Source: Sporosarcina luteola (lineage in GTDB: Bacteria; Bacillota; Bacilli; Bacillales_A; Planococcaceae). Taken from it: DNA of 64,000 nucleotides. The notes beneath the pieces were generated by a model. It was not told the DNA's origin, searched no databases, and saw only the letters and a list, made by a program, of their open reading frames with translations. This document shows positions 45,693-55,287 of this stretch, piece after piece. The stretch covers positions 434,001 through 498,000 of the forward strand of contig NZ_JAMBNV010000001.1 in NCBI RefSeq assembly GCF_023715245.1. Reading direction: 5' to 3'. The translations under genes and the position numbers were made by a program. The number at the start of each line of letters is the position of its first letter. Position 1 is the first letter of the stretch.

Positions 45693-46913
45693 TTGGAATT
45701 ATTGTTTATCGGTGTGGCATGTACAGAAAGTACATTAATTGAAAGTAACAATAAATATTATAACGGTGTGCCACAACTACGACCGCAGCAATATTTCGAC
45801 TTGGATTTAGTCTCTGGAATATCAGAAAAATGCGATGTGCATGCTCTTTCTCTCCCCCCAGTAGCAACCTATCCGAAGTCAACCTGTCTAATTTATCCTA
45901 ATAAGAAGGAAAAGATCTCTGAATCTCTTAAAATAAATTATATATCCCTTATTAATTTGCCTATCATTAAGACTATCATTATCATGATAAATGTCCTCTT
46001 AAAGACTTTAATATATGTATTCAAAAATCGAAAAAGAGAACGAGTTATCTTGTGCGGTTATGTATCTTTTGAAACTTCCCTTCCCGCTTTACTGATTGCA
46101 AAATTCACCAACACTAAAATTTTAACTGTTGTTCCAGATGTCAGTTTATATTCGTTATCATATTCAAACGAAGTAAAGAAGTGGAAAAGTGTTAAAAATC
46201 TTGTCTCATGGGCTAATAGGATAATTGAAAGGAATTTTCACGGTTATATTTTCTTAACAGAAGAGATGAACAATCTTATTAACCGATATAAGAAACAATA
46301 TATTGTTATAGAGGGTATGATTAAAACAGACAACTTTGATTACAAAGATGATGGTCATGTAAAGCTTTATCCGAGGGTAATTATGTATGCAGGTACATTA
46401 CATGAGAAATTCGGAATAAAAAAATTAATAGAATCATTTACTCTAGCAAATGTTCCAAATTGTGAGCTATGGATCTTTGGTTCTGGTGATTATGAAGAAA
46501 ATATCAAAAGTATTGTTCAGGAAAGAAAAAACATAAAATTTAAAGGTAATGTTAGTAAACAAGAAATTTTTAAGTTGGAAAGAAAAGCAACATTATTAAT
46601 CAATCCACGTCCATCTAATGAAGAATTTACAAAGTACTCATTTCCGTCGAAGACTTTAGAATATATGGTGTCTGGAACCCCCTTACTAACAACAAAATTA
46701 CCTGGAATACCAAATGATTATGATAATTATCTATTCTATTTTGAACACGAAAGTATAGATGAAATGTCTAGAAAAATAAAAGAGATTATGAGTTATCCTG
46801 AAATTGTGTTAAACGACTTTGGGGAAGAAGCAAAAAAATTTGTTTTGGAAAATAAAAATAATAAAATCCAGACAGATAAAATTTTTGATTTTTTAATAGA
46901 AACTCTAAAGTGA
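45693..46913 (+). CDS. Glycosyltransferase, GT4/GT1-like
   Basis: 406 aa. The C-terminal Rossmann half shows VIMYAGTLHEKFGIKKLIESF, INPRPSNEEFTKYSFPSKTLEYMVSG-type (split here for length) nucleotide-sugar binding, typical of GT4. A hydrophobic stretch near residue 85-105 may sit on the membrane. TTG start with GAGG 8 nt upstream. Very AT-rich. Confidence 0.8.
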   Translation: MELLFIGVACTESTLIESNNKYYNGVPQLRPQQYFDLDLVSGISEKCDVHALSLPPVATYPKSTCLIYPNKKEKISESLKINYISLINLPIIKTIIIMINVLLKTLIYVFKNRKRERVILCGYVSFETSLPALLIAKFTNTKILTVVPDVSLYSLSYSNEVKKWKSVKNLVSWANRIIERNFHGYIFLTEEMNNLINRYKKQYIVIEGMIKTDNFDYKDDGHVKLYPRVIMYAGTLHEKFGIKKLIESFTLANVPNCELWIFGSGDYEENIKSIVQERKNIKFKGNVSKQEIFKLERKATLLINPRPSNEEFTKYSFPSKTLEYMVSGTPLLTTKLPGIPNDYDNYLFYFEHESIDEMSRKIKEIMSYPEIVLNDFGEEAKKFVLENKNNKIQTDKIFDFLIETLK

Positions 46914-46932
46914 AAAGGGGGTGTTAAAAAGG

Positions 46933-48231
46933 GTGAATAGCTTAGGCATTGAAAGTAAAAATAATAAGAGAATTTATTTAGCAATGGTTCTACTACTATT
47001 ACTACTACATGATAATTTAGTTTTCACTTCACTTGTAGATGATTCTATAATTAAGTTACTGATATTTTCTATCTTTTGTTTAATTTATTTTAGATATATA
47101 TATTTAAATAGAAGAATTAATATTAATAGGTCGTTAATTTTAGTTATATTAATTATACTGGTTTTTCTAAACATGACAATTAATCAAGACTTCACTTTTG
47201 GTTATTTTTACATTATATTACTATTAATTTCTGCATTTATAATAAGTGAAGTAATAAGTTACGATAGTTTTATTGAGTCAAGTATTAATGTAATTGTATT
47301 TATTACTATATATGCATTGTGTTGCTATTTATTAAGTCCACTTGTATTTTATTACAGATCTTTTTTTTATAGCTTTTCGAATGAGGCCGATCTTCCATTT
47401 ATCCATTTAGGATTAGCTGTTTTGGTAGACATTGAAGGTTACTATAGACTGTTTGGAATGTTTAGAGAAAGTGGCGTTTTTCAAATATTTTTAAACACTG
47501 CTATTATAATGGAACTTTTTCTAAGGAAGGGCAGAGTAAGATTTTTCAAGCTTTCTGTTTTATTGGCAGGTTTAATATTAACATTTTCAACTCCTGGTTA
47601 TCTTGCTACTATATTAATTTTAATTTCATATACATTTTTTAGTAAAAAGAAAATTAGTGAAAAAGAAAAAAAATCTATTATTGCTGGAGTAATGTTGTTA
47701 GTAGTGATGTTACTTGTTTTATATTTTTCGAATTCAACTTTTTCGGATGGTATTAATAATGCCTGGACTAAATTGACAAATAAAGAGAGTTCATATCTGG
47801 GACGTACGACCTCCATAATCGTAGAATTAAAATTATGGTCTGAAAAACCTATATTTGGTTATGGGATTCAAGAAGGATTTGAATTATCAAAAACGGCAGG
47901 AATGGAGACGCTGGGATTCTATATGTTCAATACAAGTACTATAACTGGACTATTAGTGACTTTCGGAGGTATATTCACATTGATTTTAGTGTTAATGCTA
48001 TTAGCATTTAGCTTAAGACTGAAGACCAACTTTATAGGGGCTTTCTTAATAACTATAGGTATATTTATTATGATTTCTTCTCAGCTAATGATGTATAATG
48101 CTTATTTTTATGCTTTATTATTCATAAGTATAAAAAATATGAAATATCGTAAGAGGATAGAAGAGAAAACTGATTCTCTAGAAACAGCGTTGACCGTGGG
48201 ACGGTGGCATAACGCTGAGACCGAAATCTGA
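46933..48231 (+). CDS. Wzy-type polysaccharide polymerase
   Basis: 432 aa, about 11-12 hydrophobic helices and a large extracellular loop, with the weak Wzy_C signature KPIFGYGIQEGFEL. Sequence is otherwise poorly conserved, as usual for Wzy. It should join the lipid-linked units exported by the Wzx protein at 49778. Start: GTG at 46933 with AAGGGGGTG about 11 nt upstream is preferred to the GTG at 46921, which sits on that site. Confidence 0.78.
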   Translation: MNSLGIESKNNKRIYLAMVLLLLLLHDNLVFTSLVDDSIIKLLIFSIFCLIYFRYIYLNRRININRSLILVILIILVFLNMTINQDFTFGYFYIILLLISAFIISEVISYDSFIESSINVIVFITIYALCCYLLSPLVFYYRSFFYSFSNEADLPFIHLGLAVLVDIEGYYRLFGMFRESGVFQIFLNTAIIMELFLRKGRVRFFKLSVLLAGLILTFSTPGYLATILILISYTFFSKKKISEKEKKSIIAGVMLLVVMLLVLYFSNSTFSDGINNAWTKLTNKESSYLGRTTSIIVELKLWSEKPIFGYGIQEGFELSKTAGMETLGFYMFNTSTITGLLVTFGGIFTLILVLMLLAFSLRLKTNFIGAFLITIGIFIMISSQLMMYNAYFYALLFISIKNMKYRKRIEEKTDSLETALTVGRWHNAETEI

Positions 48232-48315
48232 TTTAATGTCATTATTTCCACTTGCGCAAAGCACTCTAATTGATGAGACCTATATAAGTAATACATTAAT
48301 TTTGGAGGATGTTGA

Positions 48316-49584
48316 ATGCATATTTTATGGGTGGTTAATATTCCATTACCCGAAGCCAGTTTTTTAATTGGGGAGAAGCCACTTCCTTTTGGGGGATGGT
48401 TAGTTAGTGCCTCCAAACATTTATCGAAAAATAATTATATAAAGCTTTCCATTGCATTTCCGGGAAGTAAAAAAGATTCTGTTAACGAATTACAAGGAAA
48501 AAACAATATATTCTATACCTTTCCACCTTTAAATGACAATGATTTTACAATGATCGAGGATAACAAATATTTGGAAAAAATCATAGAATCCTCAAAACCT
48601 GATCTAGTTCATATATTTGGGACAGAGTATGCACATACTCTTGCAATGATTAATATATGTGCAAAGAAAAAAGTGAAATCAGTTATTTCTATCCAAGGAC
48701 TAATATCCATAATCTCTAAACATTATATGGCCTCATTGCCTTTAAATGTGCAAATGCAATCTACTTTTAGAGATTTTGTAAAACGAGATAATTTGAAGAA
48801 ACAACAAAAGAGGTTTATTAAACGCGGAAAATATGAAATTGAATCTTTACAAAAGATAGAACATGTCATTGGCCGTACTACTTGGGATAAAGCATGTACT
48901 TTACAAATCAATTCAAAAGTATATTATTATGAGTGTAATGAAACTTTAAGGGATGAGTTCTATAATCATATCTGGAGTTTGGAAAATTGCGAAAAGGATA
49001 CTATCTTTGTAAGTCAAGGATCATATCCAATTAAGGGTCTACATTTTATAATAGAAGCAATGCCATTGATATTGAAAAACAGGCCCAATGCAAAACTATA
49101 TATAGGTGGTATAGACATTACAAAAACCTCTAATTTTAAGGAGAAATTAAAATTATCTTCCTATGGGAAATATATAAAACAACTTATCAAGAAGTATAAT
49201 TTAGAAAATAAAGTTATATTTACAGGAGTTTTAAATGAAAAACAAATGTGTCAAAGATTTTTAAAATCAAATGTTTTTGTTTTACCTTCTGTGATTGAAA
49301 ATGAATCAAATTCATTAAGTGAAGCTAGAATATTAGGAATGCCATGTGTTGCTTCTTACGTAGGTGGGGTAATAGACAGAATTGAAAATGGAGTGGATGG
49401 ATTTTTATACCAACATGATGCGCCATATATGTTGGCTTACTATGTAAATCAGTTACTTGATAATGATGAACTCTCACTAATGTTTTCTGAAAAAACAAGA
49501 AGTCGTGCATTGGAAATTTTCGATCGCAGAAAAAATAATGAGAGATTATTAGAGATTTATAGAAATATTATAAAATATAACTGA
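48316..49584 (+). CDS. Glycosyltransferase family 4
   Basis: 422 aa, GT-B. VHIFGTEYAHTLAMI in the N-terminal half, FVSQGSYPIKGLHFIIEAMP and the donor-site segment VLPSVIENESNSLSEARILG in the C-terminal half. GGAGGATGTTGA directly precedes the ATG. Substrate unknown. Confidence 0.87.
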   Translation: MHILWVVNIPLPEASFLIGEKPLPFGGWLVSASKHLSKNNYIKLSIAFPGSKKDSVNELQGKNNIFYTFPPLNDNDFTMIEDNKYLEKIIESSKPDLVHIFGTEYAHTLAMINICAKKKVKSVISIQGLISIISKHYMASLPLNVQMQSTFRDFVKRDNLKKQQKRFIKRGKYEIESLQKIEHVIGRTTWDKACTLQINSKVYYYECNETLRDEFYNHIWSLENCEKDTIFVSQGSYPIKGLHFIIEAMPLILKNRPNAKLYIGGIDITKTSNFKEKLKLSSYGKYIKQLIKKYNLENKVIFTGVLNEKQMCQRFLKSNVFVLPSVIENESNSLSEARILGMPCVASYVGGVIDRIENGVDGFLYQHDAPYMLAYYVNQLLDNDELSLMFSEKTRSRALEIFDRRKNNERLLEIYRNIIKYN

Positions 49585-49777
49585 ATCCCAATTGATTAGA
49601 TGTCTAGCGCAAAGAGTTTCTCTAATCTTTTATATTGAAAAGTCAAATAGATGTTTTTTGCTGAGGAACATTTTTTACTATATCTAGGATAAAACGCTGA
49701 AGAAAATGCTTAAATAGAAAATTCGATTATCTCGGATGTAAAAAGCTGGTTTTTAAGGGCACAACAGGAGGATATAA

Positions 49778-51238
49778 ATGCAAGGCTCTTTAAAGAATAA
49801 AACAACAAATGGGGTATTATGGAGTTTTATTGATTTGATGTCAAATCATGGTATCCAGTTTATTATTCAAATTATATTAGCGAGACTCTTATTGCCAGAA
49901 CATTTCGGAGTCATTGGCATGGTCTTGGTGTTTATATCCATTTCACATATAATAATCGATAGTGGATTTTCTACTGCTTTAATTCGAGAAAGTGATCCGT
50001 CTCCTAAAGATTATTCAACCGTTTTTTATTGCAATTTAGTAGTTGCATTAGTGATATATTTTTTACTATACAAATCTGCCTTTTTTATTAGTTCATTTTT
50101 CAACGAACCTCTACTGGTCCCGTTACTTAGAGTTCTATCATTAGTTCTTATAATTAATTCGTTAGGAATAGTTCATAAGGTAATTCTAACAAGAAATGTT
50201 AGGTTTCGAACACAAACGAAAATAAGTATCATTTCAGGACTCCTATCTGGAATTATAGCGATAATATTTGCTTTTAATGGCTACGGAGTTTGGAGTCTCG
50301 TTATAAAAACTATTGCCATGCAGTTTTTTCAACTAGTTTTACTCTGGGTTTATATTAAATGGATTCCTGTATATTCATTTAGTATTACTTCATTCAAAAG
50401 GCTCTTTGGCTTTAGTTCCAAAACATTGCTATCAAGTTTAATTGGCACATTTTACAACAATATTTATTATGTTGTAATAGGAAGATTTTATTCAGTTGCA
50501 GACCTCGGTTATTACACGAATGCATATAATTTAAGTAATGTTTTTTCGAATACTCTTACTGCTTCAATTCAACGTGTCACCTATCCGGTTCTCAGTAGTA
50601 TTAAAGAAGATGAAGAAAAGTTAAAACGTAACTTTAGAATTGTTATTAGAATGTCCGTCTTTATAGTTTTTCCTATAATGTTAGGGTTAGTAGTAATTGG
50701 TACTCCATTAATTAATCTGCTTTTCGGAGAAAAGTGGTTGCCTATGGTGATCTATCTTCAATTAATTTGTTTGGCGGGACTGTTCCATCCTCTCTATGCA
50801 ATAAACTCAAATATTCTTCAGGTGAAAGGGAAAGCAGATATATATTTATTATTAGAAGTTACAAATAGATTAATCATGACATTGTTAATTGTATTAGCTT
50901 TATGGTTTAAGACCGGTATGCAAGTTCTAATCGGAACTGCAGTTTTATATTCAATAATTACTTTTTATACAAGTGCATTTTTTTCTGCAAGAGAAATATC
51001 TTATCCAATAAAAGACCAGTTAAGAGATATTGGCCCGATATTAATAGCTTCTTTATTGATGGGCAGCGTTGTCTATATGTGCGGAAGGGTTTTACCCGGG
51101 AGCGGTCTTTTTGAATTAATTTTTCAGATTTGTATTGGTGTTATTGTATATGTTTTAATTTGTAAAATAATGAGAATTAAGGAGTTTGACATTTCATTAC
51201 AATTAATTTTATCATTTTTTAATAAAGGTAATAACTGA
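49778..51238 (+). CDS. Wzx-type polysaccharide flippase (MOP family)
   Basis: 486 aa, about 12-14 helices; NGVLWSFIDLMSNHGIQFI at the start and HFGVIGMVLVF are typical of the lipopolysaccharide/EPS exporter branch (WzxC/TuaB-like). Moves undecaprenyl-PP-oligosaccharide across the membrane. ACAGGAGG precedes the ATG. Distinct from the MVF-type flippase at 24387, so two export routes exist here. Confidence 0.88.
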   Translation: MQGSLKNKTTNGVLWSFIDLMSNHGIQFIIQIILARLLLPEHFGVIGMVLVFISISHIIIDSGFSTALIRESDPSPKDYSTVFYCNLVVALVIYFLLYKSAFFISSFFNEPLLVPLLRVLSLVLIINSLGIVHKVILTRNVRFRTQTKISIISGLLSGIIAIIFAFNGYGVWSLVIKTIAMQFFQLVLLWVYIKWIPVYSFSITSFKRLFGFSSKTLLSSLIGTFYNNIYYVVIGRFYSVADLGYYTNAYNLSNVFSNTLTASIQRVTYPVLSSIKEDEEKLKRNFRIVIRMSVFIVFPIMLGLVVIGTPLINLLFGEKWLPMVIYLQLICLAGLFHPLYAINSNILQVKGKADIYLLLEVTNRLIMTLLIVLALWFKTGMQVLIGTAVLYSIITFYTSAFFSAREISYPIKDQLRDIGPILIASLLMGSVVYMCGRVLPGSGLFELIFQICIGVIVYVLICKIMRIKEFDISLQLILSFFNKGNN

Positions 51239-51456
51239 GGATTTTTGGGCTGATTTTACAAGGAAATGTTTTCTTGGTTTAACCTTGTCTTCTTTAGTTA
51301 CAATCTAAACTGGAAATACATTAGTATACTTCCAGCTACGAATTTTAAAAACAAACCAATGAGTCAATTACTCTATGTGGAACCAGCCTTATAATTCCGA
51401 ACGATTTAAATTAATGATTATGGTTTAGTTATCCCAAATAAAGAAGTGAGAATCAT

Positions 51457-52062
51457 ATGAAAAGATTATTCGATATTATTGCTAGTATTCTATTGTTAAT
51501 TCTATTTATTTTACCGATTTTGGCCATTATGTTACTAGTTCGTTTGAGGATCGGCTCACCAGTTTTATTCAAGCAGATACGTCCTGGTTTAAATGGACAA
51601 AAATTTTATGTATATAAATTTAGATCGATGACTGACGAGCGTGATGAACGTGGAGAGTTGTTACCAGATAATCTACGGCTCACTTCCTTTGGAAAAGCTA
51701 TTCGAAGATTGAGTTTAGACGAGCTTCCTCAGCTTTGGAATGTCTTTAAAGGTGATATGAGTTTTGTCGGACCACGACCATTGTTAATGGAGTATTTACC
51801 CTTATACAATAACCGACAGTCTAGACGGCATGATGTGCGTCCAGGAATTACGGGTTGGGCACAAGTAAACGGCCGAAATGCAATTTCCTGGGAAGAGAAG
51901 TTTGAGTTGGATGTTTGGTATGTGGAGAACCGTTCCTTTTGGTTTGATATAAAGATTTTAATAATGACTGTCACCAAAGTGTTCAGGTCCGAAGGTATTA
52001 GTCAAGATGGACAGGCGACGATGACGAAATTCGAAGGTAACGATGGAGGGAAACGACTATGA
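51457..52062 (+). CDS. Initiating phosphoglycosyl transferase (PglC/CapM/EpsL type)
   Basis: 201 aa, monotopic PGT family: one N-terminal re-entrant helix (about 8-28), then [35 protein letters not shown] and GPRPLLMEY, and [12 protein letters not shown]. It transfers phospho-sugar, probably phospho-diacetylbacillosamine, from UDP to undecaprenyl phosphate. The Asp-Glu pair of LDELPQ is present. It overlaps the PglD-like gene (ATGA). Confidence 0.9.
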   Translation: MKRLFDIIASILLLILFILPILAIMLLVRLRIGSPVLFKQIRPGLNGQKFYVYKFRSMTDERDERGELLPDNLRLTSFGKAIRRLSLDELPQLWNVFKGDMSFVGPRPLLMEYLPLYNNRQSRRHDVRPGITGWAQVNGRNAISWEEKFELDVWYVENRSFWFDIKILIMTVTKVFRSEGISQDGQATMTKFEGNDGGKRL

Positions 52063-52730
52063 ATGATATTGTAATATATGGATCAGGCGGCTTTGCACGT
52101 GAAATAGCACACTTAATTGAAGATATTAATGAAAAAGATCCCCAGTGGAATTTGTTGGGTTTTATTGATGATGATGTAGAAAGTCATGGAAGTGTAATTA
52201 ATGAACTTCCGGTTCTTGGTGGTATTGAATGGTTTAATGATAGAGATCTAACTTCTGTAGTTATGGGTATTGGTTCACCAAACGCTAAGGAGAAGATTAT
52301 TTCAAACTTAAGAAATTTATCGAATGTTGATTTTCCGAACTTAATTCATCCTTCAGTGAAGTTTTCTCGCTTTAACAATATCGGTCAAGGTAATGTAATA
52401 TGCGAAGGAAATATCTTAACCACAAATATTGTAGTTAAAGATTTTGTTACTATTAATCTAAATTGCACAATAGGGCATGACACAATTATTTCTTCATACT
52501 GTACAATATTACCCAACTCTTCAATATCGGGAAATGTTCTTTTTGAAGAAAAAGTTGATTTTGGTACGAATGCAACAATAATACAAGGGATTAAAGTCGG
52601 ATGTGGCACAATAGTAGGTGCAGCTGCTGTAGTGGTTAAAGATCTACCGGCTAATTGTACAGCAGTTGGAATGCCAGCGAAGCCAATTAAATTCCATGAA
52701 GGTTCCCGGAATGACTTTCTGAATATATAA
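52059..52730 (+). CDS. PglD/NeuD-type sugar O/N-acetyltransferase
   Basis: 223 aa. N-terminal Rossmann-like UDP-sugar part ([18 protein letters not shown]) and a C-terminal left-handed beta-helix of hexapeptide repeats ([37 protein letters not shown]). PglD acetylates the 4-amino group of UDP-4-amino-sugar using acetyl-CoA. The His before DTIISSYCT fits the catalytic site. Confidence 0.9.
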   Translation: MNDIVIYGSGGFAREIAHLIEDINEKDPQWNLLGFIDDDVESHGSVINELPVLGGIEWFNDRDLTSVVMGIGSPNAKEKIISNLRNLSNVDFPNLIHPSVKFSRFNNIGQGNVICEGNILTTNIVVKDFVTINLNCTIGHDTIISSYCTILPNSSISGNVLFEEKVDFGTNATIIQGIKVGCGTIVGAAAVVVKDLPANCTAVGMPAKPIKFHEGSRNDFLNI

Positions 52731-52752
52731 TAACGGTTAGGTGGGGGAATTA

Positions 52753-53596
52753 ATGAAATCAGTCGCAATCGTCGGTGCGGGTCAAATGGGATCAGGAATT
52801 GCACAATGCATGGCAATGAATAATATAGAAGTTACATTGATAGACTACAAGGAAAGCAATATTAAGAGAGCATCTGCGAATATAAAGAAGAGCTTGGATA
52901 AATTAGTATTAAAGCGAAAAATAGATAAAGAAAGTGTATTAAAAATTCATAGTAATATTGTATACACTACTTCACTTGAAGCGTGTAGTAGAAAAGAAAA
53001 AGTTATAGAGACAATCCCAGAGAGTTTAGACAAAAAAGAAAATTTTATCGCAAAGTTAAGTGAGATTATGAGGAAAGATTCGATTTTAGGTACTAATACT
53101 TCTTCATTATCGATAACTAAGTTCAGCTCTTTTTTAATGATCCTTCTTGAGTAATTGGAATTCACTTTTTCAATTCTGTAGTAATTATGCCGCTCGTAGA
53201 AGGTTATTCGTGGTTTAGAAACTTCCATAGAAACTGTGGATAGAGTTTCGTTATTCATTGACAAAATCAATAAAACAGCCAGTTTTTGTTGAAGACCAAT
53301 CGGTTTTTGTTTTAAATCGAATTCTAATTCCTATGATAAACGAAGCTGTATTTGTATTACAAGACGGTATAGCTACCCCTGTAGAAATAGATGCAGCAAT
53401 GAAGCTGGGAGCAAAACATCCAATGGGACCCTTGGAATTAGCAGATTTCATTGGATTGGATACTTGTTTATCAATAGTGGAGACACTACATAGTAATTTC
53501 GGTGAAGATAAGTATCGACCTGCTCCATTGCTGCGAAAATACGTAGATGGAAATCGCTTAGGTAGGAAAAGCAAGAGAGGATTCTACCAGTACTAA
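52753..53596 (+). pseudogene. 3-hydroxyacyl-CoA dehydrogenase (Hbd/PaaH-like), frameshifted
   Basis: The total span of about 281 codons equals an intact Hbd. N-terminal half (52753 to about 53135): NAD motif GAGQMGSGIAQ and DTSS-type region LGTNTSSLSIT. C-terminal half (from about 53270): [49 protein letters not shown]. Between them the expected sequence continues in other frames: VIGIHFFN then VVIMPLVE after a shift near the T run at 53132, an in-frame TGA just before, another shift near 53200 ([23 protein letters not shown]; split by me into under 20 plus rest) and a third near 53275. Multiple lesions argue for a real pseudogene. GTGGGGGA precedes the ATG. Confidence 0.85.
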
Positions 53597-53626
53597 TATA
53601 ATTTGTCGATAGGGGTGAACATTAAA

Positions 53627-54790
53627 GTGAATAACCGAATCTTTTTGTCCTCCCCTCACATGAGCGGGAACGAACAAAAATACATTAATGAAGCGTTTGA
53701 AACAAACTGGATTGCACCACTTGGTCCGAATGTGAATGCGTTTGAAGAGGAGATTGCTGCTTATGTCGGGACTGCAGGTGCTGCCGCAACTTCATCCGGC
53801 ACAGCTGCCATCCATTTGGCACTTGATCTTCTTGGCGTAGTCCATGGTGATACTGTCTTCTGTTCTAGCTTGACGTTTGTAGCAAGTGCGAACCCGATCT
53901 TGTATGCGGGGGCGGAACCGGTTTTCATCGATTCAGAAGAAGATACATGGAATATGTCTCCTGTAGCGTTGGCCCGTGCTTTTGAACAAGGGCAAGCAAG
54001 ACGGAAGTTGCCCAAAGCAGTCATTGTCGTCAACTTGTATGGGCAAAGTGCGAAGATGGATGAACTGATGGAGATCTGTGAGCGCTATGAAGTTCCACTT
54101 ATTGAAGATGCAGCGGAGTCACTTGGTTCACTCTATAAAGGTAAAAATAGCGGTTCATTTGGACAGTTCGGTATTTTTTCTTTCAATGGCAACAAGATCA
54201 TTACAACTTCTGGTGGGGGGATGCTTGTATCGGACGACTTGGATGCATTAGCACGCTCTCGCTTCTTAGCGACACAAGCACGTGACGCGGCAAAACATTA
54301 TCAACATAGCAAAGTTGGCTATAACTATCGCATGAGCAATATACTTGCTGGGGTGGGGCGTGCACAGCTAGAAGTATTGAATGAGCGAGTGACGGCGAGA
54401 CGTTCGGTATTTGAACGATATAAAGAGTCGCTTGGAGACTATGACGGCGTAGACTTCATGCCAGAGCTGGAAGGCACCTATTCGAATCGATGGTTAACAG
54501 CAATGATAATTAATCCTGATAAGATTAGTGTGACGCCATATGAATTGATCGATGCATTAGAAGCGGAGAACATTGAGGCAAGACCTGTATGGAAACCGTT
54601 GCACTTGCAGCCATTGTTTGAAGGGTGCGTGTTTTATCCGCATGCTGAAGGTGATGTGGTGAGTGAGCGTTTATTTGCAAGAGGGCTTTGTCTCCCTTCA
54701 GGGTCGAATATGACGGTGAAGGAGCAGGAACGGGTAATTGAAGTTATTAGGGATACTATAGGTGTGCAAATTACCGATTTTGATTTGTGA
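53627..54790 (+). CDS. DegT/DnrJ/EryC1-type PLP aminotransferase (PglE/EpsN-like)
   Basis: 387 aa. The PLP-binding Lys lies in FSFNGNKIITTSGGG; other family features are SSGTAAIHLAL, EDAAESLGS and YNYRMSN. Aminates the 4-keto sugar made by the PglF-like dehydratase to give UDP-4-amino-4,6-dideoxy-GlcNAc. Start: GTG at 53627 with AGGGGTGA about 10 nt upstream. Base composition is clearly GC-richer than the 18 kb before it, so it may have a different history or lie on the conserved side of an exchange point. Confidence 0.9.
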   Translation: MNNRIFLSSPHMSGNEQKYINEAFETNWIAPLGPNVNAFEEEIAAYVGTAGAAATSSGTAAIHLALDLLGVVHGDTVFCSSLTFVASANPILYAGAEPVFIDSEEDTWNMSPVALARAFEQGQARRKLPKAVIVVNLYGQSAKMDELMEICERYEVPLIEDAAESLGSLYKGKNSGSFGQFGIFSFNGNKIITTSGGGMLVSDDLDALARSRFLATQARDAAKHYQHSKVGYNYRMSNILAGVGRAQLEVLNERVTARRSVFERYKESLGDYDGVDFMPELEGTYSNRWLTAMIINPDKISVTPYELIDALEAENIEARPVWKPLHLQPLFEGCVFYPHAEGDVVSERLFARGLCLPSGSNMTVKEQERVIEVIRDTIGVQITDFDL

Positions 54791-55287
54791 TTAGGTAATA
54801 TGTATTAGTTGTGAGATTTAGCCCCCAGTATATTTTAACAGGGGTATTGTTATATGCAGTTTTGTAACGGTCAATTAGAAATGAACACTTTTTTGCTATG
54901 TACAAGAATTAAAGCCAGGAAGAACGTTTTCTTCTGTTCATACATGACTGTGCAGTCTGGAAGAGAGAGTGTGAGCGACTACTTGTACTGCAGCAAGGTG
55001 ATACAGGGAAGAGCTGGGATTAAGTGTCTTCAACTATCTTCAAATTCATCAAACAAAAATGTGATTTTCAAACCCTCCGGCGCGTCTCAGCAATTGGAGG
55101 GTTTTCCTGTGGTTGCCTGCACTCCGTTCCATTCAAATTCAACCAAACGCCTAATCTAATAAACAGGGCAGGCGCCTGCTACATACGACCCTGCTTTAAG
55201 AGAATATGCGTACAGAATTTTCCCGTATTTTCCCTTTCAAATCGTGCTATCTTATAGTAGTCTAATAGTAAGGAGGGGAATCGGATT
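54791..55287. other. Gap between the aminotransferase and SLH transglycosylase genes
   Basis: Holds a terminator-like hairpin at 55069-55106 and a perfect 12-bp palindrome GCAGGCGCCTGC at 55168-55179. A plus-strand frame at 54854-55159 has atypical composition and no family resemblance, and I do not call it. Confidence 0.5.
55069..55106 (+). terminator. Probable terminator of the polysaccharide operon
   Basis: AAACCCTCC / GGAGGGTTT stem with an 18-nt loop and TTTT tail, about 280 bp after the aminotransferase gene. Confidence 0.6.

Noticed and set aside
54854..55159. 101-codon plus-strand frame after the aminotransferase gene
   Set aside because: No ribosome binding site, unnatural composition, and it contains a terminator-like hairpin.
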